Shown in pieces: positions 54,675 through 64,000 of a stretch of DNA of 64,000 bases. Position 1 is the first letter of the stretch; each line of letters opens with the position of its first letter. The notes under the pieces were generated by a model. That model searched no databases, was not told where the DNA came from, and saw only the letters and a program-made list of their open reading frames with translations. Made by a program: the position numbers and the translations under genes. This stretch comes from Tridacna crocea (Eukaryota > Mollusca > Bivalvia > Cardiida > Cardiidae), in assembly GCA_943736015.1 (NCBI GenBank), contig OX031071.1, positions 14,108,119 through 14,172,118 on the forward strand. Reading direction: 5' to 3'.

Positions 54675-55536
54675 GGGAACAAGACAGTTCTCCGACAAGA
54701 CAGTTCCCCGACACAAGTTTTGGAGACAGTTCCCCGACACTTTTATTTCATGGAAAATTACCTTTTATGCTGTAGAATTAACACAATTATAATTCATAAT
54801 CATGAGAAATTGAAATATTCGTGGATAATTGAGGTTGTGATCGAATTATCTGTACCCTGTGAAGAGGATTGATATATATATAAAATGACGGGTAGCTCTA
54901 TTTTCTCGTGGATGAATTCACAACGAATCACGACTGTATTAAACCTGGGAGAGTTTTAAGGGCACTTTTAGCCAGCATCAAAGTTGATAAAAGAATAGAG
55001 AGTATTTTGTTTTGATTCTATAAAGTCTTTAAATAATTTGTAGTTATCTGCTTTTCCCTGTTTCATAATACATGTAATAGGCCTACAGTAGAGAGGGCGG
55101 TGGTGGTGGGGGTTACTGAGGGAAATACCTGTTCTTTATCTTGTAAAGTCGAACAATTATACATGTACATTGTAGTTCTCTGTTTCTATTATTTAGAATT
55201 TGGGAGAATGTACACGTATTTCGATAATGTCTTGATATTTTGTACGATAGCCTGTCAAATTGCTACATCAAACTAGGTAATAGACTTTACCAGTCTGATC
55301 AAATGTAGGTACTCGATCGCCAATCTCATGTACAAAGACTTAAATTCGTCACAAAAGATCACTTACCCATAAAATCCTCCATCAAAAATTCCTTTTTATG
55401 TACGATAAAATTTATTTTATTGTTTGACATTGAACAAAAGTGTCGGGGGAACTGTCTTCAAAAGTGTCGAGGAACTGTCTCCAGATCTGTCGGGGAACTG
55501 TCTCCAAAACTTGTGTCGGGGAACTGTCTTGAAACC
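54675..55536. mobile_element. Iteron-TIR element, copy 2 (862 bp)
   Basis: Left end GGGAACAAGACAG with three gacagttccccgaca units, right end in inverse GGTTTCAAGACAG with four, so it lies in the opposite orientation to copy 1. CCTTTTTC (54667-54674) and CCTTTTTTC (55537-55545) flank it. The interior (54745-55440) is AT-rich, with no gene and no visible match to copy 1's interior. Confidence 0.75.
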
Positions 55537-55545
55537 CCTTTTTTC

Positions 55546-56150
55546 TACGGTCTGGGGTCATTTCTCTACGTAGAATAATGACCCGGGTCATTCCTCTACG
55601 TAGTAAAATGACCCGGGGGTCATTTTGTAAGGGGGGTCTTTTCTCTGCATTACACCGGCTTCGAGGTAGCAGTTAGGTTAGATTAATAGTTGGGTGCTCA
55701 AGCATCTCTAAATAGTTTAAACAACGATTTAATTGTAACATGGTCGAGGCCCCTCCAGCAAGAACATACCCCGTCGATGCAAAGTTTAAGCTCGCACCGA
55801 GAGGTGTTTATCTGCTATATATAGATCGCCTGTTCCATTTCAAAGAGAAATGGTTTTACTGAATTTGCATATTAACGTTCCATGAACGTTACATAATTGT
55901 GTACATGTATACATATGTATATACACATTACCTTATTTTTGCCGAGTGGACGCTTCCATTCTTGTGTGTTGTTTGTCCATTTTACGATTTAACATTTTTA
56001 GGGTGCCAGGTTGATATTAATCTCATTAGCTTAACATACATGTATATTGGCGTTCCTTTCGAGCAAACCGTGTAAACCCTGATGAGACACCGCGTTTCTT
56101 CTGGGATTGCACTTTTGCCTATGTCCAACAAAGAGGACGCTATGCATAAA
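55546..56150. other. Low-complexity and unassigned sequence
   Basis: 'ggtcatttctctacgtag' type repeats at 55555-55650 also occur before the iteron element (54600-54640), which was inserted among them. Remainder unassigned. Confidence 0.4.
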
Positions 56151-56156
56151 TGGGTT

Positions 56157-56470
56157 AATGAGATGGGTTGTGGGATATGACCCACATTCCCCAAATATAT
56201 ATTTTATATATTGCATATTCACATTAGAACGGATTGTGGGATATGACCCACGTTCCCCAAATATATATTGTATATTCACATTAGAACGGATTGTGGGATA
56301 TGACCCACGTTCCCCAAATATATATTGTATATTCACATTAGAACGGATTGTGGGATATGACCCACATTCCCCAAATATATATAGTATATTCACATTAGAA
56401 CGGATTGTGGGATATGACCCACAATACAGAAATATAAATACTGTATATAGCCTTGTGGGTCATTGACCCA
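56157..56470 (+). repeat. 57-bp tandem repeat, about 4.5 units
   Basis: 'acattagaacggattgtggg' starts units at about 56221, 56278, 56335 and 56392, an exact 57-bp period. Each contains tgggatatgaccca and 'ccccaaatatatat'. Confidence 0.9.
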
Positions 56471-56661
56471 CAGTGTAATGTCCCACAATGATATCTATAA
56501 CTTTTTTTGTAAAAACAAAAATAAAGTAAAATGAAGTCAATACATGCATTGTACATCTCGAAATACTTCCAAATATAGCGTTTATTATCTCCCTGCCCCC
56601 TGGAAAAAAAAGATCCCACAACCCATGATACAAAGACATGACCCATAAACCATGCCTTACA

Positions 56662-56662
<1 letters not shown>

Positions 56663-56710
<48 letters not shown>
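56663..56710. repeat. (AT)n microsatellite at the satellite edge
   Basis: Runs directly into 'gtgtcaaaatccaagtcc', the satellite unit just after its own 'atatatat' core. Confidence 0.9.
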
Positions 56711-56714
<4 letters not shown>

Positions 56715-57035
56715 CAAAATCCAAGTCCGTTGAGCCAGCTCGACATTCAAGCTCAACAGCAAAAATACTAGATCCATGTCCGTTGAGCCTGCTCGACATT
56801 CCAGCTCAACAGCAAAAATACACATATATGTCAAAATCAAAGTCTATTGAGCCAGCTCGACATTCCAGCTCAACCTTCCGCTCAACAGGAAAAAATACTT
56901 ATACATATATTTTGATCAATGTCCGTTGAGCCGCTCGACATTCCAGCTAAAAGGCCAGCTCAAAAGCAAAAATACATATGAACTCAACGGACTTCGATTT
57001 TGACATATATATGTTTTTTTTTTTGCTGTTGAGCC
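56711..57035 (+). repeat. Satellite fragment (76/78-bp family)
   Basis: About four units in forward orientation, then a turn near 56985 ('gaactcaacggacttc') into the reverse orientation, cut off at 57035 by the GGTAACA element. Confidence 0.8.
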
Positions 57036-57036
57036 G

Positions 57037-57440
57037 GCCGGTAACATAGACTTATAGAGTAAATGGATTGGATGTTTCGGTAACAATGCAGTTATACCGT
57101 TTTTATGGTCCATCCTTTTTTCTCGTACACCAAATGCATGGCTTTCTTTTGTTCAAACCTTCTATTTTTGCACTTTGCACCCTTTTATTCCTTGACAGAT
57201 TGGTTCAAACCTTTTATTTTTTCAACTTTACCCTTTCTTCCTTGATAGATAGGCAATCCACATGGTTAATACATACATCATGTAATGAGGTACACAACAA
57301 AAATATTATTTATTGAACATAGTGTGAATTACAAATTAAAGTTTTGAATAATGAAGGTTTGAACAAAATAGCCATGCATTGGATGTAAAGAACATAACGA
57401 CACATAAACACTATATAATTGCTTTGTTACCTAAACATCT
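57037..57440. mobile_element. GGTAACA element, copy 3 (about 400 bp)
   Basis: Left 'ggtaacatagacttatag' and 'atgtttcggtaacaatgc', right 'attgctttgttacctaaac'. The outermost TIR segment is missing on both sides. The body ('ggtttgaacaaaatagccat', 'gttgtgtacctcat' in inverse) aligns with the core of copy 2, and it lacks both insertions present there. Confidence 0.7.
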
Positions 57441-57599
57441 AATATGGTACAGGTTACAAAAGTTTGATGGTCGGAATCTAGGGAAAATCTGACAAGAACA
57501 AACGTTGTTGCGATTGAAGGCTCCCTTGACTAGCCGTAAAATGAACTACACATATCGTCTACAAATAAAATCAGATTCTTTGATAGTAATTCTAAATCA

Positions 57600-60500
57600 G
57601 AATCGATCAATGAGTTAAAAGTCCAAATTTTCAGTTACATCATTAATGAAAAGAAGCAATAATATTGGCGATAAAGGCTCTCCTTGCTTCTGACCGAGAC
57701 TAACATTGAATAATTCTGATAAATTAGTACTGTTCGTTTATTTTACATATGTTTTATTAATGAAACTAGAAGGCCATAGACCTATGAGGTATATGAAACA
57801 CATATAAAAGTATAATATAATATGGCGAACCTATCCCAGTATTATAAAAGGTAATTTAGTTAACCTTTTTTAGACATAAATCCCCTTCATTCCATCAGTG
57901 TCTACCTTGTTCGAAGCCATAAAGCAAGGTAGACAAATGGATTGATGGGGAATAAATCATCATCTGTAAACAAATTACCTAACCAATTTTTATGATAATT
58001 CAGTATCACTCCATCTGTGTTCAAGAAAGAGAATAATGAAAAGGACTTACAGAAAATTGTCATGCTCAGAAACATTTTTCATAGCAACGTTACTTGATTA
58101 AGCAAACAAATTTACTTAAGTATATTACATATTTACAACATAGTCGTAATAGAGCAGAAAACTCTTTTGAAAACAAACAAAAAAATAAAAAAATAAATAA
58201 ATAATTAGATATCGAAAATAGCGAAAGTAACGATTACGCAATAAGATCAGACTGTAATTACGTGCAACCTCAAACGTCAAATACCGAAAACAACGAAAAT
58301 AGCGAAAACAAACGAAATGAGATCAGACTATACATATGTGCAGGCAGTTCCGGTAGCAGTTTCACCTAAAGCGAAAAAGATAAACAGCGAAATACGGAAA
58401 ATAACCAATGGCATAGGTTTAGATCAGACTTAATTGAACCATTTCATACATTGATCTAATCATATTTGTAAACTTACATCTTATACCCAATTTAATAAGC
58501 TCATTAGATATAGCGTCCCTTTCAAAAGTAAAAAATGCCCTCTGAAAGTCAATGAAGATACACCAAAGATTTTTTTAAATTACTTTTTGATAAAACTTTC
58601 TGTATCATAGTATGAATAATAGAAATAGCGTCTGGTGTTGAACATCCACTATGAAATCCAAATTTTCATAAAATACACAATTATTTTCACATCAGTTGTT
58701 TATCATGTTTCTTAGAACTAATGAAAACATGTTTGCAGTTATATTAACCAGCCTTATAACTCTGTAATATTATGGATTATTATTATCCCCCTTTTTAATA
58801 ACGTAACTATGGCACCTTTTGTCCACGCGTCCGGATTATTAGCTGAATTATAAATAAAATAAATAAGAGCGGCAACTTATCGCAAGATACGCCCGTTCCA
58901 TCGCCAGTTGTCGAGGGTGAATGATAATCGTAAAGGGCAGGTAGAGGAAAAAAAGCAGCACAGCAGAGGTGATTGAATTAGGCATGAATATCTGTTACAA
59001 TGTTAAGGAAACATGCATATAAAGTTTCAGACCATTCCTTTGAAAGGACAAAGTTATATTGCAGAGAAGGATAAAAAGCTATAAAAAATAATGAATTATT
59101 CCAAAAGGGCATTAGGCAAGGTTACGGTTTCAGTGCATTGAACTTTTCGTAACGGCAATAAAATGTTTACCAATTCACAAGTCAGTTTGACTTGAGGTGA
59201 CAAAGTTTCCTTCCGGACAAGCAAGAAATACTGCAAAAAGGAAGACTAGCATTACTCAAAATCTGCACTATGTAGAATTATTGTTCTTGTGTATTTGTGC
59301 ACTGTACGTCGTGATATTGAAACAAAGATGCATACCAAGTTTGAAGTCATTCTGACTTGAGATAACAAAGTTATATTCTGGACAAGCACTAAATGCTGTA
59401 AAAATGATAAGCAAAGGGAAATAACTCAAAGACAGCATAAGGCAGAAATATAATTCTTGTACACTGCACTTCCAAATATTGCGACAAATAATCATACAAT
59501 AATTCAAGTAATTCCTACTTCAGATCACAACGTTATGCTCCGGACAAGAAAAGAATGCAATAAAAATGAAAATCTATTACTCAAAATTCGTGCTAGGAAG
59601 AGTTGTGACTCTTAGCACTGCACTCCGTAATTCTTCAACAACCATACATACCAAATCTAAGTTAAATTCCGAACGGGGAGAAAATGCTCTTAAAATGACA
59701 ATGAAAGATAAATAACTCAAAGACAGGACAAGGTGGATAGCAACACATACAAATGCCTAGTTTCAATTCAATCGGATCGGAGATGACAAAGTTGGCTCCG
59801 GACAAGCAGCAAATGCTGTAAAAATGACAATCAAGGGGAAATAACCCAAAGACAGGACAAAGTAGAGTTCTTTCGCACTGCACTTAGTATTACTGCAACA
59901 AGCAAAAGCACAAATGCTAAGTTTCAAGTAAATCGGACCGGAAATGACAAAAGTTATGTTCTGGACAAGCAGAAAATGCTGTGAAAATGACAATCAAGGG
60001 GAAATAACTAAAAGGCAGTATGAGGTAGAGTTATACTTCTTTCGCACTGCACTCCATATTATTGTAACAAACACAATTGCCAAGTTTCAAGTCAATCGGA
60101 CTTGAGATGACAAAGTTATGCTTGAAGCCGCCCGCCCCCTTTGGTGATCCCATGGTACGTCCCGTCTTCGACGGGCGTATAAAAATAGAAGTGAGACATG
60201 GAGAGTTTGGTTTTGAGTTATCAAATCTTTACTATCCAAAAAATAAATCAGCAATATTGCCATCATCATCATTACTTTTGTTTCTATTTTGTTATTTAAT
60301 AACTTTTTTTTAATTTCATCAGAGGTGGTATCTCTATCAAATATTCTATAATTTCTTCATTGTTAGAGTCAATATCAAATGACTGCCTAAGGTCTTGTGT
60401 TTCCTGATTATTAGAAATATTTGAAAAATATTGAGCAAAATCGTCTACTGATAATTTCGAATTTTTCTTAGCAGACAAATTAGAAAGTCGAATCTATACC

Positions 60501-61090
60501 CAAAATTTTCTGGGACTGCCACTGGCTGAATCAGAATGATTTACTTTCTCTTTTTGATAATAAGCCTTTTTAGATTTACGTTTTATTTTATTAAAATCTG
60601 ACCTAGCCTTCATAGGCTTTGATATTTATAAATAGAGAGTCTGGTCGGACAAAAATTTACGTTTTGCTGTATAAAAAAATGTTTTAGCCAATCTGCAAGC
60701 ATTGTCAAACAATGGAGATTTAAATTTTTGACGTTTTTGTAACCCAGTATAAACTGTTTTTCATCACATTAAGAAAGGAATGTCATAAACAAGCTTTGAA
60801 AATTTATTCATTTACACCAATCTCTTCAAGTCTAATACTATCTACGAAAGTTTGAAATAACGGCCCCTGTTTTTTAAACAAGAAGTCACGTCGTCCTTTA
60901 TCAATCACGGTCTTTCAGGTAGTAATTAATATTTTACACCGAATGTAATCATTCAATGACCAAGGACAAATGTTTGCATCTGCACTGAACCTTCATGTCC
61001 GTTCGATGGATGATCATTATCTAATGATAAGTGGATAATCCTAAAATAATTAATTCTTGTTTTTAACAATAACAAAGTCGATTGCTGCTG
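57600..61090 (-). pseudogene. Broken LINE (EN-RT non-LTR retrotransposon) split by insertions
   Basis: Pieces lie in the right order on the minus strand. Endonuclease end near 61075-61030 (AIDFVIVKNKN); linker 60760-60296 with KSPLFDNACRLAKTFF and later NLSAKKNSKLSVDDFAQYF; reverse transcriptase 58850-58440 with KKGDNNNP.YYRVIRLVNI, NLWCIFIDFQRAF (motif A, D in FIDF) and ISNELIKLGI; then 57720-57630 with FNVSLGQKQGEPLSPILLL (motif B). The catalytic YxDD block and C-terminus are absent. Several stops and frame changes are scattered through it. A tandem-repeat element (58860-60190) and about 650 bp (57780-58430) are inserted. CR1/L2/RTE-like by motif style; clade not fixed. Confidence 0.75.
58860..60190 (+). 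repeat. 165-bp tandem-repeat element with terminal hairpin
   Basis: 'ggggaaataactcaaagac' type units recur at about 59070, 59240, 59410, 59570, 59710, 59838 and 60000. It ends in the hairpin cccgtcttcgacgggcg + tat. Similar in design to 7600-9012 (gcactgcact, gtttcaagt, ctccggacaag), but a different subfamily. It interrupts the LINE between its linker and RT. Confidence 0.65.
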
Positions 61091-61640
61091 ATCCGATGCA
61101 GAAGGTAAGGGGTCACATGTACTTAAGACTTAACCAGACGACAATTAAAGAACTAATCCAAATCGAAAGAATTTGAAGACAACAAATAAAACAGGGCTCA
61201 AATTACTTGCCTTGGAACCTGCATTTTGATGGATGGTAACCAGATCTTTTTTTTCTTTTCCCCATACTTTTTCATTTTGGTAAGGGTTTGAAGAATGTCC
61301 GGCTTTCTCGTATTTCCTGTTTCATCTAATAAATAATAAATAACTAGAACGTTTTGCGTAATAATTGAATGTAAATTTCTCAAATGACGAACAAATTTAG
61401 ATACAGACTATCTCTATAGATCAAAGGTAAGTTGAATAACTTCCCTAATCCCCAGTAGAACGATCCTGAGGGAGAGGTCATTAAAGTTAGGTTTTTCTTA
61501 ACGTTCAATTTTGATTTTTTTTTCTTTAAAGTTCAATAGTTAGCCTTAATCAATGAGCCAGGTGCAAAACGGTTTTGCAGTTTGTAAATTTCCTGCATGT
61601 GAAAGGACCATTGTACTCGACCTCCAGATCCAGTCTATTG
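61091..61640. other. Unassigned AT-rich sequence with a worn MITE
   Basis: 61118-61240 retains 'ccagacgacaatt' and 'gatggtaaccagatc' traces of family 1. ATG at 61553 opens a 72-codon frame (SQVQNGFAVCKFPACERT) that runs into the foldback element; not recognised. Confidence 0.35.
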
Positions 61641-61650
61641 TAAAACAAAT

Positions 61651-61810
61651 AGAGGATAATCAACTGGTTGTTTTTGATATGAAAAATATCTCACGAGGAT
61701 GCGTTGTTAGGCGTCGAAAAAACGAGTGCGCAGCACGAGAATTTTTAACGCCTTACGGGGCGTCCGAGTGAGATATTTTTCATATCAAAAACAACCAGTT
61801 GATTATTCTA
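61651..61810. mobile_element. 160-bp foldback MITE
   Basis: Arms of about 43 bp: 'aatcaactggttgtttttga' with 'tatgaaaaatatctcac' at the left and their complement at 61768-61810. The loop contains 'cgttgttaggcgtcg' and 'aacgccttacggggcgtcc'. Confidence 0.8.
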
Positions 61811-62068
61811 TTTATTATATACCTTATCAACATCATTATTTGTAATTTTGCGTTTGAAAGTCGCAAAAAATGCAGTCGAAAAAAAAGTAGTTCCCAAATT
61901 ACGGCAGGAAGTGAAAGTGAAAGTTGATAACATCACTAGTGATGATATCAAAATTTATTACACTGGGAAAATCTAGGATTTCACTGCTAGGTATATAACA
62001 AAACAGATTTGTGACCTGTCACGCAAAAAGGGACTATCTAGGAAATCCGTGCATGTCAGATGAAAACA

Positions 62069-62265
62069 GGACCCGTATTCACCAACCATTCTTAAGAACA
62101 TTCTTTGTCTTATTCTCCAGAGTTTTCTACATTTGTAAGTAACACAACTTCTGATTGGCTAAACCATTCGGTTTAGCCAACCAGAAGTCGTGTTACTTAC
62201 AAATTTAGAAAACCTTAGAGAATAAGACTGAGAATATTCCCAAGAATTGTCGGTGAATACGGGCC
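62069..62265. mobile_element. 197-bp foldback MITE
   Basis: Starts GGACCCGTATTCACCAA and ends in the complement of GGCCCGTATTCACCG. Arms of about 90 bp almost fill the element; inner stem 'taagtaacacaacttctg' / 'agaagtcgtgttactta'. No clear target duplication. Confidence 0.8.
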
Positions 62266-62364
62266 CAGATCAACGATAGTGCAGGTCAATTCAAACTGAT
62301 AGTTCAAAAATAGTTGTATAAGAACGTAGGATGACCAATTTTCTTACAGAAACATATCATAAAA

Positions 62365-62450
62365 GCGAAAAGTGTCAACCCTGGTCAGACTTCGCAATTT
62401 GGGTATTCTGACCAGGGTTGACACTTTTCGCAGTTCCCAGAAGGTCCTTT
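62365..62450. repeat. Short foldback repeat, second copy of 1290-1495 family
   Basis: 'gcgaaaagtgtcaaccctgg' + tcaga and its complement form a 25-bp stem around 'cttcgcaatttgggtatt', followed by cagttcccagaaggtcc as at 1.46 kb. Confidence 0.7.
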
Positions 62451-63040
62451 CGCATGACGGGTGACATTTTGTTGATCTCTACAACCGAATGTGTGCAAGA
62501 AGTAAAAGAGGCTGAAAGTAATCCTGTGCTCAATTATGCAATAAGTGGTGTTGACAAGTTGTTCATCTTTGAATTGCTTATTGACAATATCACTTTCCTA
62601 TGTGTGTAATTTATATGTTTGTCCATGTGCACATGTTTGTGTGTGCATGCATATTTGTAGGCAACAATATTGCATGCATGTTTTTTTTTTTTACAGAAGG
62701 CCTTATTGAAATGGGCAACTCATTATGCTGTTGTTATTAGGTATTAGATACCATAATGTCTTTATATACCTACATTTCATTAGGATATAATAACATTCAT
62801 TATCTCCCGCTACGTGGCATTCTACAAATATACATCTATCAAATTTGGGCATTCTGTGTTCAGAAGCAGACTAATTTTCAAATCAACAACCGTTACCTTG
62901 AATTTCAAAATGAACTAAACGTTCACTCATTTAAACGCTACTTGGTGCGGTTCATTCAGCTATGATAGGATAGCATGTAACACATGCATCGGCCATTTAC
63001 TAGAACAGTCCCTGCATGCTTTGGGAATAGGCTTATAGCT
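62451..63040. other. Unassigned sequence
   Basis: Includes 'attatctcccgctacgtgg' at 62800 that is also near 43150, suggesting another dispersed repeat. No exon recognised. Confidence 0.35.
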
Positions 63041-63056
63041 TCGGTATAAGCACTAC

Positions 63057-63150
63057 TCTTCCCAGGCATTGGAGAATGGGTTCTGCGTCATAGCAGAAGG
63101 TCGAATCTTCGAAGAATATGAAATGCGCAGACGACGGAATAACATTTTGT
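63057..63150 (-). repeat. Dispersed repeat, inverted copy of 28655-28785
   Basis: 'tgcgtcatagcagaaggtcg' and 'aatatgaaatgcgcagacg' are the inverse of the 28.7-kb sequence. Confidence 0.5.
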
Positions 63151-63209
63151 AGGCAATGTGTCTTGCACTTCAGCTTGACTACCATGATAACAGGAGGTGA
63201 AGGTCTGGC

Positions 63210-63310
63210 TATATTATGGGCCGAGCCCCGAAATCTCAGTCGGCATCGCGCAGGATTTAAAAATAGGGGTTCGTGATTTCGACCCCTGGCTTAGGCTAGG
63301 TCGATTTCTT
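63210..63310 (+). mobile_element. Possible tRNA-like SINE head
   Basis: 'ggggttcgtgatttcgaccc' has a B-box-like core in a plausible arrangement after 'gggccgagccccg'. The A-box is weak and no tail was found. Confidence 0.25.
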
Positions 63311-64000
63311 TCCGAGGATTGATGATAGTCATTGCGGTAGGATTCATTCTTTTACCACCGCTGGTGTATTTCTTCGTTTAACAGAATCCAATCATAGCGA
63401 GGACAGTAAATGGCCCAGAGGTCAAGTAGGAAACTTCAACATCGAATTTTTTGCTCGGTCGAATATAGGAAAGTGTGTCATTAATCAGTTTTGGAACATC
63501 CCGATGAAAAAGATGCATACATGAATAATTTTAATACAAGGTCAACAACTCCGCTTTCCTTCCCTAATATCAAGGTTTAATAGTCAGTTCATGATAGATG
63601 GTGTCGCACCACTGCGAGACTGCTTCCGGTTCGTACCAAAAAATATTTCCCATTTGCGATTTTGCAGTTGCAAATTTGTTGCACTGATTTACGGAATTGA
63701 TAGGGCCTGGTTGTATAAGATTTCAATGCTCTTAAAATTTAGGCAGTGGGCAACGACTTGGTGTTTTTAGAGGACAAATTTCATGGTGCCTGTGATTATT
63801 GAGATTTAGCGAAAATGCAATCGGCTGACACGTGGTAATGCAGGTTTTAACGGATTATGAAGGTATTTCTAAATGTCAGAGAATGAAAAGCCAGAAGTCT
63901 GCCATAAGGCAACATGTGAAGCTTCAAAGATGCTCGATTTCGCTCTGTCTTCAATATGGTAAAAACTAAGAGGTGTGACACGAGATAGTACTCCAGTAAT
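63311..64000. other. Unassigned sequence
   Basis: No gene or repeat boundary recognised to the end of the window. Confidence 0.35.

Noticed and set aside
53897-54740. Open frames of 139-157 codons over the agt/gta tracts.
   Set aside because: Low-complexity Leu/Thr/Val or Ser runs from trinucleotide repeats on both strands; no splice or family support.
56031-56466. 120-codon open frames over the 57-bp repeat on both strands.
   Set aside because: 57 bp is 19 codons, so any stop-free frame repeats; no other gene feature is present.
56107-56470. CRISPR-like array at the 57-bp repeats.
   Set aside because: Repeats are contiguous with no variable spacers, and the genome is animal.

Overview
The window reads as non-coding, transposon-saturated nuclear DNA of an invertebrate animal, most likely a bivalve mollusc. 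The grounds are AT-rich sequence, GT-AG-bounded small exons, tRNA-derived SINEs, mariner and hAT relics, a non-LTR retrotransposon, and several repeat types I associate with bivalves (tandem units around 'gggcaataactc' ending in a GC hairpin, and 'ataccccc' repeats rich in gtccgtccg). A heterodont such as a dreissenid is my guess only. No bacterial-style genes, rRNA, CRISPR or long intact host gene is visible, and no LTR or virus-derived element was recognised.

Layout. 0-5 kb: TTAA-flanked MITE, a 1.95-kb element with inverted termini filled with an inverted 76/78-bp satellite, then a minus-strand PAN/Apple-domain exon whose splice donor lies about 7 bp from that element. 4.4-9.2 kb: nested MITEs, microsatellites, a SINE and 155-bp tandem repeats. 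9.3-20.8 kb: an 11.5-kb array of about 400 copies of a 27-bp unit that changes orientation about twelve times and carries a young SINE and a TIR element. 20.8-34.5 kb: MITEs, an inverted duplication, a 40-bp minisatellite, a LINE C-terminal fragment and a second satellite block. 34.6-40.7 kb: a possible first exon, then a nested group: two long 'GGTAACA' TIR elements, one of them interrupted by a TIR element made of 'gacagttccccgaca' iterons and by a small hAT-like element. 42.6-53.1 kb: five phase-compatible plus-strand exons of one host gene, with two in-frame stops and introns full of hAT, mariner, SINE, MITE and minisatellite insertions. 54-57.5 kb: second iteron TIR element, 57-bp repeats, satellite and a third GGTAACA element. 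57.6-61.1 kb: a broken minus-strand LINE split by two insertions. 61.1-64 kb: foldback MITEs and unassigned sequence.

The strongest common thread is a 221-bp MITE (about 20 copies) inserted exactly at TTAA, with CCC...GGG ends, as expected for a piggyBac-type family. The repeats serve as each other's insertion sites, so several target-site duplications can be checked inside the window by comparing filled and empty paralogous sites. The least familiar items are the two iteron-TIR elements (8-bp target duplication), the GGTAACA elements, three hAT-like elements that all show a 6-bp flanking repeat, and the orientation-switching 27-bp array. Genes do not form an operon or pathway here; the window is best seen as intronic and intergenic sequence around fragments of three host genes.
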